Shown here in pieces: positions 44,337-52,936 of a stretch of DNA of 64,000 nt (within the stretch, counting starts at the first letter, position 1; each line of letters begins with the position of its first letter). A program made the translations under genes and the position numbers. The notes beneath the pieces are model-generated. The model was given only the letters and a program-made list of their open reading frames with translations. It was not told the DNA's origin and did not search any database. Source of the DNA: Sphingomonadales bacterium (GTDB lineage: Bacteria; Pseudomonadota; Alphaproteobacteria; Sphingomonadales; Sphingomonadaceae); assembly GCA_017309275.1 (NCBI GenBank), contig JAFKLT010000039.1, positions 31,746 through 95,745 of the forward strand, in the 5' to 3' direction.

Positions 44337-44855
44337 ATGCTGTCGCTCGATGATTCCCGCTGGACAACATTGACCCATGCTTATGGGAGCGCTGCCGATA
44401 TTCCGGATTTGATCCGCAGCCTCGCCCAAGCCCCAGCGCCCCAGGATGATGCTAGGAGCGAGCCTTGGTTCAGCATCTGGTCCAGCCTCTGTCATCAAGA
44501 TGATGTCTTCGACGCGTCCTATGCGGCGGTTCCACATATCGTCGATATCGCCTGCCGATCAGACGGCCCGGTCGATTTCAGCTTTTTTCAGCTTCCGGCT
44601 TCAGTCGAGGTGGCGCGGAGAAATGGCCGGGGCCCTGCGCTGCCCGCCGACCTTGCCGAAGCCTACGACCATTCTCTCGAAAAACTGGCGGACTGCATCG
44701 CGCGCCATCGGCATGAAGCATGGGACGAAGCGACGCTTCTCTCCGTTCTCGCGGCGCAGGCGGTCGCAAAGGGACATCATCGGATTGCCGAGGCGATCAT
44801 GAACCTCGACGATGATTTGATCGAGCGACTGATCTTGCTCGATTTCGATGCTTGA
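44337..44855 (+). CDS. conserved hypothetical protein
   Basis: About 172 residues from ATG 44337 (GTG 44310 possible). LSLDDSRWTTLTHAYGSAADIPDLIRSLAQ...EPWFSIWSSLCHQDDVFDASYAAVPHIVDIACR resembles a family of small uncharacterised proteins scattered among bacteria; I know no function. No signal or membrane segment. Base composition is less GC-rich than its neighbours and it is bounded upstream by a palindromic element, so it may be an insertion into the island. Converges on the alcohol dehydrogenase gene. Confidence 0.7.
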   Translation: MLSLDDSRWTTLTHAYGSAADIPDLIRSLAQAPAPQDDARSEPWFSIWSSLCHQDDVFDASYAAVPHIVDIACRSDGPVDFSFFQLPASVEVARRNGRGPALPADLAEAYDHSLEKLADCIARHRHEAWDEATLLSVLAAQAVAKGHHRIAEAIMNLDDDLIERLILLDFDA

Positions 44856-44867
44856 CCGGCGTTCGAA

Positions 44868-46034
44868 CTACCCCGCCCAAACCGCCGCATAAAGCTTCGC
44901 CATTTCCTCCGCATCGGGCACGCGCGGGTTGTTCGCGGGGGAGCCCGATGCCGCCGCCTGCGCGCACATCGTCGGGACCAGCGCGTCCCAGCGCGCCGCT
45001 TCGATGCCCCACGCCGCCGGTCCGGGCACGTCCAGCTCGCGGTTCAGCGCCGCCAGTTCGTCGAGCAACCGCGCCACCGCCGACTGGTCGCCCTCGGCCT
45101 GGTCGGCGACCCCCATCGCCCTTGAACAATCGGCATAGCGGTGCAGCGCAGCGGGTGCCGACCAGGCGGTCACCGCGGGCAGCAGCATCGCGTTAGACAG
45201 GCCGTGCGGGACATGGAAATGCGCGCCGATCGGCCGGCTCATCCCGTGCACCAGCGCGACCGAGCTGTTCGAGAAGGCGATCCCCGCCTGCGTCGCGCCC
45301 AGCATCATCGCCTCGCGCGCCGCCGCATCCATCGGGTCGGCGCACACGCGGCGCAGGTTCGGCGCGATCGCGCGCATCGCGAGCAGCGCCATGCCGTCGC
45401 TGAATGCGTTGGCGCGCTTGGAAACATAGGCTTCGATCGCGTGGGTCAGCGAATCGATCCCGGTATCGGCGGTCAGCCGCACCGGCTTGGTAAAGGTCAG
45501 CTCATAGTCGACGAGCGCCGCGACCGGCAGATAGGCAAGCCCCGGACAAAGCATCTTTTCGTCGGTCGTCTCGTCGGTGATGATCGTGAAGCGCGTCGCC
45601 TCCGACCCCGTGCCCGCGGTCGTGGGGATCGCGATGATCGGCAGGCCTGGGGCATCCTGCACGTGCGGCGCCTTGTAATCGGCCATCGCCCCGCCATGCA
45701 GACCCAGCAGCGCGATCGCCTTTGCGCTGTCGAGCGGGCTGCCGCCTCCGAAGCCGACGACGCAGTCGTGATCGCCTTCCAGCAAATAGGCGACCCCGGC
45801 GTCGATCGACGCGACGGTCGGATCGGGCACCGTGTCCGCGAACACCCGCGCCGCGATCCCCGCCGCCGCCAGCCCGTCGGTCAGCTCGGTCACGCGCCCG
45901 CTGTTCACCAGCCAGCCGTCGGTGACGATCAGCGGCCGCGACAGGCCCAGCGTCGCCAGCACCTCGGGCAGCGCTTTCGACGCACCGCCGCCGATGCGGA
46001 GGATGCGGGGCAGGGCAATGCTGGCGATACTCAA
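44868..46034 (-). CDS. iron-containing alcohol dehydrogenase
   Basis: 388 residues of the group III Fe-dependent family. GFGGGSPLDSAKAIALL (NAD loop), IPTTAGTGSEATRF, DTGIDSLTHAIEAYVS (metal His), HGMSRPIGAHFHVPHGLSNAMLLP (metal His pair). Start overlaps the MFS stop as ATGA, so it is the second gene of that operon. The substrate is not evident; a C3 alcohol/aldehyde such as glycerol-like or lactaldehyde-like compounds fits the context. Confidence 0.88.
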   Translation of the reverse strand: MSIASIALPRILRIGGGASKALPEVLATLGLSRPLIVTDGWLVNSGRVTELTDGLAAAGIAARVFADTVPDPTVASIDAGVAYLLEGDHDCVVGFGGGSPLDSAKAIALLGLHGGAMADYKAPHVQDAPGLPIIAIPTTAGTGSEATRFTIITDETTDEKMLCPGLAYLPVAALVDYELTFTKPVRLTADTGIDSLTHAIEAYVSKRANAFSDGMALLAMRAIAPNLRRVCADPMDAAAREAMMLGATQAGIAFSNSSVALVHGMSRPIGAHFHVPHGLSNAMLLPAVTAWSAPAALHRYADCSRAMGVADQAEGDQSAVARLLDELAALNRELDVPGPAAWGIEAARWDALVPTMCAQAAASGSPANNPRVPDAEEMAKLYAAVWAG

Positions 46035-47365
46035 CTGACCATCTCCTCACGGATCGTTTTCCGCGCCATCCAGAACAGGGCGGAAGCGAGCGCGCCAAAG
46101 AGGATGAAGATCATCAACGACCAGCGCACGCCCTCCGCCGACCCTAGCCCCATCGGTCCCGATAGGAAATCGCTGACCGCACCGACGCCGAGCGGACCCA
46201 GGCCAAGGCCCAGCAGGTTGATGATGAACAGCAGCACCGCCGACGCCGTCGCGCGCGTCTGCGGCCGCACCAGGCCTTGCACCGCCGCAAAGCCCGGACC
46301 GTACCACAATGTGTTCAGCACGGGTGGAAAGGCGAACATGATCAGCGCGAAAACCGCCGAATCGGTCAGCAGTCCGGCGATATAGAAGGGGATGCCGAGA
46401 AAGGTCGAAACCGCCGGAATCGCGACATAGGCGCGCAGGTCGCGCGCGCCATATTTGTCGGCAAGCTGCCCGCCCATCCATGTTCCCACTGCGCCGGTCA
46501 GCCCCAGCACGATGCCCAAGGCGACCCCCAGCAGCCCGGTCAGCCCCAGCCCGAACCCCTCGGCGATAACCGTCAGTTCCTCGGCATGATTGCGAAAGAA
46601 GAAGGGTGCCAGGAACGCCGCGGCGCCATAGCCGATGAAGGCCTTGATCGCGGCCGCAAAGGCAATCAGCCAAAAGGTCCGCTTGCTACGGATCTCCGCC
46701 ATTGCGGTCTTGAAGTCGGGCCGCGCCGCCTTGAGCGTGGCCAGGTCGGCGTGCATCTGCCGTCGCGGTTCCTTCAGCGTCGTCCAGGCGATGATCGCCA
46801 TCAGCAGGCCGGGTGCGCCGGCGACCAGAAACGCGGTTCGCCACCCATAGGCATCGGCGATCAATCCGCCGAGCGCGAGCCCCAACAACCCGCCGAGCGG
46901 AATGCCGAGCGAATAGAAGGCAAGGGCGGAGGCGCGCTTTTCCTTCGGCGTATAATCGGTGATCAGCGAATGCGCGGGCGGCGTGCAGCCCGCCTCGCCG
47001 ATCCCGACGCCGATGCGGCAAAGGACGAGCTGCACGAAATTCTGCGTATGACCGCAAGCGATGGTGAACAGGCTCCACAGCCCTGCCGCCACGGCGATGA
47101 TCCGCGGCCGGTCCCCGGTCTCGGCAAAGCGCGCGATCGGAATGCCCAGCACCGTATAGAAAAGCGCGAAGGCAAGCCCGGTCATCACGCCGAGTTGCCA
47201 GTCGGCCAGATGCAGCTCGTTCTTGATAGGCTCGGCCAGGATCGACACGATCTGCCGATCGAGGAAATTGAGGATATAGATGATCAGCAGCACCGTCAGC
47301 GCATAACGGCGATACGCCGGCGATACGGGTGATAGGACGGGCGGGGTGGGGGCTTCACTGGTCAT
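46031..47365 (-). CDS. MFS transporter, spinster-like
   Basis: About 444 residues from ATG 47365 (GAGAGGATGTG upstream; the ORF extends to 47398 without a better site). YRRYALTVLLIIYILNFLDRQIVSILAEPIKNELHLADWQLGVMTGLAFALFYTVLGIPIARFAETGDR is the spinster-type N-terminus found in many sphingomonads; 12 helices. Substrate unknown. It is divergent from the isomerase gene, with a LacI-type site in the shared upstream region. Confidence 0.88.
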   Translation of the reverse strand: MTSEAPTPPVLSPVSPAYRRYALTVLLIIYILNFLDRQIVSILAEPIKNELHLADWQLGVMTGLAFALFYTVLGIPIARFAETGDRPRIIAVAAGLWSLFTIACGHTQNFVQLVLCRIGVGIGEAGCTPPAHSLITDYTPKEKRASALAFYSLGIPLGGLLGLALGGLIADAYGWRTAFLVAGAPGLLMAIIAWTTLKEPRRQMHADLATLKAARPDFKTAMAEIRSKRTFWLIAFAAAIKAFIGYGAAAFLAPFFFRNHAEELTVIAEGFGLGLTGLLGVALGIVLGLTGAVGTWMGGQLADKYGARDLRAYVAIPAVSTFLGIPFYIAGLLTDSAVFALIMFAFPPVLNTLWYGPGFAAVQGLVRPQTRATASAVLLFIINLLGLGLGPLGVGAVSDFLSGPMGLGSAEGVRWSLMIFILFGALASALFWMARKTIREEMVS

Positions 47366-47393
47366 CACATCCTCTCGACTATGTCTTTTCTTC

Positions 47394-47474
47394 GTCACCC
47401 CGGATTTGATCCGGGGTCCCGCCTTGTCCGTTGAGGCAATAAGCGGGATGCCGGGTCACCTCCGGCATGGCGAG
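47394..47474. repeat. intergenic palindromic element, right arm decayed
   Basis: GTCACCCCGGATTTGATCC is intact; the opposite arm survives as GGGATGCCGGGTCACCTCC with mismatches. Same family as 44107-44186. Confidence 0.7.
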
Positions 47475-47524
47475 GGTTTTCCTGTTTGTTCGGACGCCGA
47501 TTGACTCCCTCTTCTGGCACGATA

Positions 47525-47538
47525 TGACAGCGTTGTCT
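47525..47538. promoter_or_regulatory. LacI-type operator before the isomerase gene
   Basis: TGACAGCGTTGTCT, an imperfect palindrome of the same type as the site at 42107-42120. It is 14 bases before the TTG start and 160 before the divergent MFS start, so it may control both. Confidence 0.62.
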
Positions 47539-47551
47539 GAAAGGAAACACC

Positions 47552-48391
47552 TTGCCCGAATTGCTCGTTCTCCAATCGGTATGGGGCCTCGACAAATGCC
47601 CCGGATTCGACATCGAAGACCGCCTCGACGAGGCGCTGGAGACGGTCGCCGCCGCGGGTTTCGACGGCGTCGGCGTCAACCTTGCGCGCACCGCGCGGAC
47701 CGACGGCGTGGCGCGCGTCATGAACCCGCTCGGCCTGGCGTGGGAGGGGCAGGTGCTCGTCCATGACGCCGATCAGCTTCGGCATTGGATCGGCGAGGCG
47801 CACCGGCTGGGCGCGCATCACCTCAATGTCCAGATTGCCGGCCCGACCGCCGACTTCCGCGCCGCGCTTCGCCTGATCGACAGCCTTGTCGCTGCGGCGA
47901 AGGATGCTCCGCTGCCCGTCTGGTTCGAAACGCATCGCGGCCGCCTGACCAACGATCTGCTCTTTACGTTGCAATTGCTCGAGGAGCGTCCCGGCCTGCC
48001 GCTCACCGCCGACCTGTCGCACTATCCGGTCGCGGGCGAGATGGAGCTGCCGCTTCGCGCCGACCAGCTCGCGGCGATCGAAACAATCCTTCAGGGTAGC
48101 CACAATTTCCACGGGCGCGTCTCGACGACGCATCAGGTGCAGGTTGCGCTCGATGCCCCGCAGCATCGGGGATGGCTCGACCAGCATGTCGCCTGGTGGC
48201 GCCGCGGATTCGAACTGTGGCTTGAACAGGCGCGAAGCGACGATGCGCTCACCTTCATGTGCGAACTCGGGCCGCCGCCCTATGCGATCACCGCGCCCGA
48301 CGGCAGCGAACTGACCGACCGCTGGGACGAGGCGCAGCGGATGCGCGATATCGTGCGCGGATTGTGGCGCGAGGTGACAGGCTCGCCTTAG
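47552..48391 (+). CDS. sugar phosphate isomerase/epimerase family TIM-barrel protein
   Basis: 279 residues of the AP-endonuclease-2 superfamily. Metal-ligand segments include VWFETHRGRLTND, TADLSHYPVAGE and MCELGPPPYAI. Start TTG 47552 with AAAGGAAA upstream; no in-frame ATG is near. Enzymes of this group isomerise or epimerise free or phosphorylated sugars; the exact substrate cannot be told. A LacI-type site precedes it, linking it to the island regulon. Confidence 0.82.
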   Translation: MPELLVLQSVWGLDKCPGFDIEDRLDEALETVAAAGFDGVGVNLARTARTDGVARVMNPLGLAWEGQVLVHDADQLRHWIGEAHRLGAHHLNVQIAGPTADFRAALRLIDSLVAAAKDAPLPVWFETHRGRLTNDLLFTLQLLEERPGLPLTADLSHYPVAGEMELPLRADQLAAIETILQGSHNFHGRVSTTHQVQVALDAPQHRGWLDQHVAWWRRGFELWLEQARSDDALTFMCELGPPPYAITAPDGSELTDRWDEAQRMRDIVRGLWREVTGSP

Positions 48392-48412
48392 CGAAGGCAC
48401 GAAGCCCATAAG

Positions 48413-48501
48413 AGCCGCGTCATGGCGAGCGAATCGACGCAATCCAGAGTGGCGTAAACCGCCCTGGATTGCGTCGATTCGCTCGCAATCACGCGGCTTT
48501 T
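48413..48501. repeat. long perfect-arm hairpin between convergent genes
   Basis: Arms of about 35 bases (core GCGAATCGACGCAATCCAG and CTGGATTGCGTCGATTCGC, extended by AGCCGCGT and ACGCGGCT) around a 16-base loop, ending in CTTTT on the plus strand. It sits between the convergent isomerase and kinase genes and probably works as a bidirectional terminator. Its core recurs at 40667-40707. Confidence 0.8.
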
Positions 48502-48507
48502 GGTCTT

Positions 48508-49926
48508 TCACACCACCACCGCATCCCGCCAGCGCGCGAACGCCGCATCGGCTTCGTCGCGCGACACGTGCGGTAGGAACTCCGCATCATATCGCGCCAG
48601 CCGCTTCAAATCGCCCTCGCCGAACAGACCCGCACCCATGCCCGCCGCCAGCGCCGCGCCATAGGCGCTCGCTTCGCGCACCGCATGGCGCCGGACCGGT
48701 CGCTGCAGCGCATCGGCTTGCAACTGCAACAGCGTGTCGCTCGCCGACAGCCCGCCCGCGACGGGCAGGGCGTCGGGAACCGGCAGCGCCGCCGCGATGA
48801 TCTCCGCAATCTCGCGAAAGCGAAAGGCGATGCCCTGCAGGGCGGCGCGGGCGACCTGTTGCGGCCCGTCGGCAAAGCTCAGTCCGGCGATCAGGCCGCG
48901 TGCCTCGAACTTGCCGTGCGGTGCCCCCATCCCCGCCAGCGACGGGCGGACGACGACATTCCCGGCGGTTTCGACCGATGCCGCCGCCGCCTCCATTGCG
49001 GCCGGCGAGGCGAAAAGCCCCAGTCCGCCGCACAGCCATTCGATCAGCGATCCGGTCGTGATCACCATCCCCTCGACACAGAAGCGCGGGCGTCCAGCGG
49101 CAAAGACCAGCGCCTCGGCGGGCATGCTGTTGTGGATCGTCTCGGGCGTGTCGCCCGTTCCCGCCATCAGCACGCCCGACGTGCCATAGGTCGCCTTCCA
49201 GTCGCCGCGTTCCAGCGCGCCATGCGCGACCATCGCGGCCTCCTGATCGGCGATCAGCGCGGTGATCGGCACGCGGGCACCCAGCACGGCGGGGTCGGTC
49301 TGCGCGATCATGCCCCAGCTTTCGACCTGCTCGGGAAACATCGTCGCGGGCAGCGTCTGGTGCGCCAGCAGCGCGGCGTCCCAGCCGCGCCCGTTCGCAT
49401 AGTCGTAATAGCCCGTCAGCCACGCCGCCGAGGCATCGGTGACATGCGCGCCGCTCAGCTTGTAGGTCAGCCAGCTATCGAGCGTCCCCCATTGCAGCTC
49501 CTTGGGATCGCATCCCGACAGCGCGATCGCGGCGGGCAGTTTCGCGGACGGCACTTGCGGCCAGCCGGTAAACCCTGCCGCGCGCAGGGCCTTGAACGCC
49601 TCCATTCCGCGCAGGTCGCTCCACACCAGCATCGGCGCAACCGGTTCGCCGGTGGTTTGGTCCCACAATATGATGCTCGCGCGCTGGGTCGTCACCCCGA
49701 TCGCCGCGACATCGGCGATCGTGCGGCCCGCCGCCGTCAGCGCGCCGTCGATCACGGCGCGGCAGATGGTCCACACCTCGGCGGGATCCTGCTCGACCAG
49801 TCCGGGGGCGGGGTAGTGGCTGACGATCGGCCTTTTATCGACGCCCAGCACCGCGCCCGCCGGATCGACCAGCATCGCGCGGGCACCCGTCGTGCCCGCG
49901 TCGAGCGCGAGCAGAAGCTCAGGCAT
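48508..49926 (-). CDS. FGGY-family carbohydrate kinase, glycerol kinase-like
   Basis: 472 residues. LLALDAGTTGARAMLVD (phosphate-1 loop), AIGVTTQRASIILWDQTTGEPVAPMLVWSDLRG, LIADQEAAMVAHGALERGDWKATYGTSGV and VVRPSLAGMGAPHGKFEARG follow the glycerol kinase branch. The ATP-binding GGLSASDTLLQLQADAL is intact. It overlaps the FAD-oxidase gene stop by eight bases and is third in the GlpD-oxidase-kinase operon. Glycerol to glycerol-3-phosphate is the likely reaction; another polyol is possible. Confidence 0.82.
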   Translation of the reverse strand: MPELLLALDAGTTGARAMLVDPAGAVLGVDKRPIVSHYPAPGLVEQDPAEVWTICRAVIDGALTAAGRTIADVAAIGVTTQRASIILWDQTTGEPVAPMLVWSDLRGMEAFKALRAAGFTGWPQVPSAKLPAAIALSGCDPKELQWGTLDSWLTYKLSGAHVTDASAAWLTGYYDYANGRGWDAALLAHQTLPATMFPEQVESWGMIAQTDPAVLGARVPITALIADQEAAMVAHGALERGDWKATYGTSGVLMAGTGDTPETIHNSMPAEALVFAAGRPRFCVEGMVITTGSLIEWLCGGLGLFASPAAMEAAAASVETAGNVVVRPSLAGMGAPHGKFEARGLIAGLSFADGPQQVARAALQGIAFRFREIAEIIAAALPVPDALPVAGGLSASDTLLQLQADALQRPVRRHAVREASAYGAALAAGMGAGLFGEGDLKRLARYDAEFLPHVSRDEADAAFARWRDAVVV

Positions 49927-51322
49927 CGGGTATCAGATTGCCCGGGTTCATGATCCCCTCCGGGTCGAGAGCATGTTTCACCTGCCGCAGCAACGCAACG
50001 CCGCTCTCGCCCAGATCGTGGTGCAGATAGGGTTTGCGCAGCCGCCCCGCGCCATGATGGTGCGCGACGCCGCCGCCATGCTTCGCGGTTGCTTCCATGA
50101 TCGCGCGCCAGCCGGCGAAATAGGCGGGCTCCATCTGCGCGCTGTCTTCGAACGTCGCGGCGAAGCTGAAATACAGGTTGATGCCCGATCGATACACATG
50201 GCTGCTGTGTGCCGAGGCGTTGATCACGCCGGGGATCCGGTTCAGCGCGGCGATACTGTCGTCATAGATCGCGCCGATCTCGCTCCACCGGCCCGAAATC
50301 TCGACGGTGTCGGCGACATAGCCGCGCTCGAACATGTCGCGCCAACTCGGCACATGGTTGCGCTTTTCGATCCATTGTTTCGCCGCCATCGGATCGCCGG
50401 CTTCCAGTCCTGCGGCGCCGCAGATTTCGTGCATCGCTACCAGTTCGGCGTCGACGCGCGCCTGCGGTCCTTCATGGACCATCAGCAGCATCGCCTTGCC
50501 GTCGCGCTCATGATCGCGGAACAGGCGCCGGACCTCGCGCCCGTCATATTGGCGCATCACCGGCGGGCGCCAGTCGGCGCGCACGATCTGACGCTGCGCC
50601 TCGAAGCCTGCGCGCATGTCATCGGCATAGAAGATGCTGTAATCGCGGTGCGGTGCCTTCGCGCGCAGCGACAGCGTCACGCCGGTGACCACGCCCATCA
50701 CGCCCTCCGCGCCCATCAACAGGTGGCGAAGGTCGGGGCCGGCCGCGGCGCGCACCGCCTTGCCCAGCGTCACCAACTCGCCGTTCGGCAGCACCGCCTC
50801 GATCGAATGGACGATATCCTCGATATTGCCATAGGCGGTCGAGAATTGCCCCGACGCGCGCGTCGATACCCAGCCGCCGACGCTGCTGATCGCGATCGAC
50901 TGCGGCCAGTGGCCGATCGTCATTCCGTGCGCCGCAACGGCTTCTTCGGCTTCCAGACCGTTCAGCCCGGCATCGAAGCTGGCGAGCAGGTCGTCGCTGT
51001 CGATGTAACGCACGCGGTTCATGCCGCTCATGTCGAGCAGGATCGCGTCGGGCGTCGGTTCGATCCCGCCGCACACCCCGCTGCCCAGACCATAGGGGAT
51101 CAGCGGCACGCGCTTCTCGGCGGCCAGGTGCACGACCGTCTGCACGTCTTCGACCGATCGCGGCCGCACGACGCAGCCCGGCCCGGGCACGGTCTCTCCG
51201 CGCCAGTCGCGCAGATGCTTGACCGCCCACTGGTCGTATCGGCGCGCGTTCAGCGCATCGGCGTCGCTCGCGACGCGGTCGGCGCCGATGGCGCTGGCAA
51301 GGGCTGCGGCAATCGAACTCAT
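49919..51322 (-). CDS. FAD-linked oxidase, alkylglycerone-phosphate-synthase-like
   Basis: About 467 residues from ATG 51322 (GGGAGAGTGAT upstream). VCO/PCMH-type FAD domain with PLIPYGLGSGVCGGI, GHWPQSIAISSVGGWVSTRASGQFSTAYGNIEDIV and MGAEGVMGVVTGVTLSLR; the C-terminus has the HHHGAGRLRKPYLHHDLGE motif seen in AGPS-like proteins. It is one base downstream of glpD. Bacterial relatives beside GlpD have no settled reaction; oxidation of a hydroxyacid or glycerol derivative is the safest statement. Confidence 0.83.
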   Translation of the reverse strand: MSSIAAALASAIGADRVASDADALNARRYDQWAVKHLRDWRGETVPGPGCVVRPRSVEDVQTVVHLAAEKRVPLIPYGLGSGVCGGIEPTPDAILLDMSGMNRVRYIDSDDLLASFDAGLNGLEAEEAVAAHGMTIGHWPQSIAISSVGGWVSTRASGQFSTAYGNIEDIVHSIEAVLPNGELVTLGKAVRAAAGPDLRHLLMGAEGVMGVVTGVTLSLRAKAPHRDYSIFYADDMRAGFEAQRQIVRADWRPPVMRQYDGREVRRLFRDHERDGKAMLLMVHEGPQARVDAELVAMHEICGAAGLEAGDPMAAKQWIEKRNHVPSWRDMFERGYVADTVEISGRWSEIGAIYDDSIAALNRIPGVINASAHSSHVYRSGINLYFSFAATFEDSAQMEPAYFAGWRAIMEATAKHGGGVAHHHGAGRLRKPYLHHDLGESGVALLRQVKHALDPEGIMNPGNLIPDA

Positions 51323-51323
51323 A

Positions 51324-52883
51324 TCACTCTCCCAAAAGCCTGCGGCTCTCATCGTTGATCCGGCGGCAATGCGCGATCTCGGCCGCCGTCATGGCGTCAT
51401 CCCAGCCCAGCAGCGCGCCCATCGCCTCGGCGGCGGGGGCGAGCGCGGCCAGACCGGCGCCATGGTCGAACCAGGCGCGCGCGCTGCGCCGCACCCAATA
51501 ATCCTCCAGCGTCGCCGCGCCCTCGTGCGTTACCGCGCGCGCGGCCTCGGCGGCGATATCGCCGCCCGCAATCACGATCTCGTTCGCCTCGTCGCCGTAC
51601 AGCCCCGCCAGCCGCTCGGCGGCGCGCGGGTCGAGGCGGCTCAGGCTATCGCCCAGGCCGCGCGATCCGCCGGGCAGCGGCGCTTCGGCGGTCGAGCAGG
51701 GCAGGGCGCGCTGTCCCAGCCGTTCGACCACCAGGTCGACGACGCGTTCGGCCATCGCGCGATAGGCGCTCAGCTTGCCGCCGGCGATCGAGATCAGGCC
51801 GCTTGGCGCGGTCCATATTTCGTCCTTGCGCGACACCTCGTTCGCCTTTTTTCCCGGCTGCGCGATCAGCGGGCGCACGCCCGACCACAGCGACACGATC
51901 TCGGCATCGCGGATCGGCTCGATGCGCAGTGCCGCCTCGGTCGCGCGGAGCAGATAGTCGATGTCCTCGCGCGTCGGCGCGGGCCAGTAATCGGCACCGT
52001 CGTGAAACACGTCGGTCGTGCCGATATAGGTAAATGCCCCGCGCGGCACCGCAAAGATGCTGCGCTTGTCCGGCGCGCGGATGATGATCGTCGCGTCGAT
52101 CGGCAGCCGTTCGCGCGGCAGCACCAGGTGGATGCCGCGGCTCAGCGACAGGCGCGTATCGCCTTCGCCCGCCTCAAGCCCGCGCACCTGGTCGACCCAC
52201 GCGCCCGCGGCGTTCACCACCAGCGTCGCCTTGATCCGCGCGCCCAGCCCGTCGTCCAGCGTCGAGGTCGTGACCAGCCCGTCGCCCGTCAGTGCCGACG
52301 CCGCCGCATGGTTGATCACCACCGCGCCCGCCGCCTGCGCGCTGCGCACATTCGCCAGCACCAGCCGCGCGTCGTCGGTCAGGAATTCGGGATAGAGCAC
52401 CGCACCGTTCAGCCGGTCGGTGCGCATCAACGGCTCGCGCCGCTGCAGCTCGGCCAGGCCGATCACCTCGTGCCGCTCCGCCTCCGGCACGCCGCCCAGC
52501 TTTTCAAAGGTCCACAGCCCGGTGCGCAGCTTCGCCGTCATCGCCATGTTCGTCGTGGGGATCAGAAAGGGCGACAGCCGCGTCAGATGGGGCGCTATCC
52601 GCCGCACGACCTGCCGCTCCGACGCTGCCTCCTTGACCAGCGCGATGTCGCCTTGGCCGAGGTAGCGCAGCCCGCCGTGGATCATCTTTGAACTGCGGCT
52701 GCTCGTCCCGCAGGCATAGTCGCGCGCCTCGACCAGCGCGACCGACAGCCCGCGCATGGCGGCGTCGCGCGCGATCCCGGCGCCGGTGATCCCGCCGCCG
52801 ATGACCGCCAGGTCGAACCGGCGCGCCTCGAGTTCGGCAAAGACCCGGCGCCGCGCGCGGGTGTCGAGGGAGGAACTGCTCAT
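51324..52883 (-). CDS. glpD: FAD-dependent glycerol-3-phosphate dehydrogenase GlpD
   Basis: 519 residues. AVIGGGITGAGIARDAAMRGLSVALVEARDYACGTSSRSSKMIHGGLRYL is the GlpD Rossmann/FAD signature; IIIRAPDKRSIFAVPRGAFTYIGTTD and LWSGVRPLI continue the pattern, with the C-terminal helical domain carrying DYWVRRSARAWFD. Peripheral membrane enzyme that oxidises glycerol-3-phosphate to dihydroxyacetone phosphate. First gene of the operon and divergent from a LysR gene. Confidence 0.92.
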   Translation of the reverse strand: MSSSSLDTRARRRVFAELEARRFDLAVIGGGITGAGIARDAAMRGLSVALVEARDYACGTSSRSSKMIHGGLRYLGQGDIALVKEAASERQVVRRIAPHLTRLSPFLIPTTNMAMTAKLRTGLWTFEKLGGVPEAERHEVIGLAELQRREPLMRTDRLNGAVLYPEFLTDDARLVLANVRSAQAAGAVVINHAAASALTGDGLVTTSTLDDGLGARIKATLVVNAAGAWVDQVRGLEAGEGDTRLSLSRGIHLVLPRERLPIDATIIIRAPDKRSIFAVPRGAFTYIGTTDVFHDGADYWPAPTREDIDYLLRATEAALRIEPIRDAEIVSLWSGVRPLIAQPGKKANEVSRKDEIWTAPSGLISIAGGKLSAYRAMAERVVDLVVERLGQRALPCSTAEAPLPGGSRGLGDSLSRLDPRAAERLAGLYGDEANEIVIAGGDIAAEAARAVTHEGAATLEDYWVRRSARAWFDHGAGLAALAPAAEAMGALLGWDDAMTAAEIAHCRRINDESRRLLGE

Positions 52884-52936
52884 CGGCTTACGCTATGAGA
52901 ATGACAGGGGGATTGGTATTGCATAATGGGAATGAT

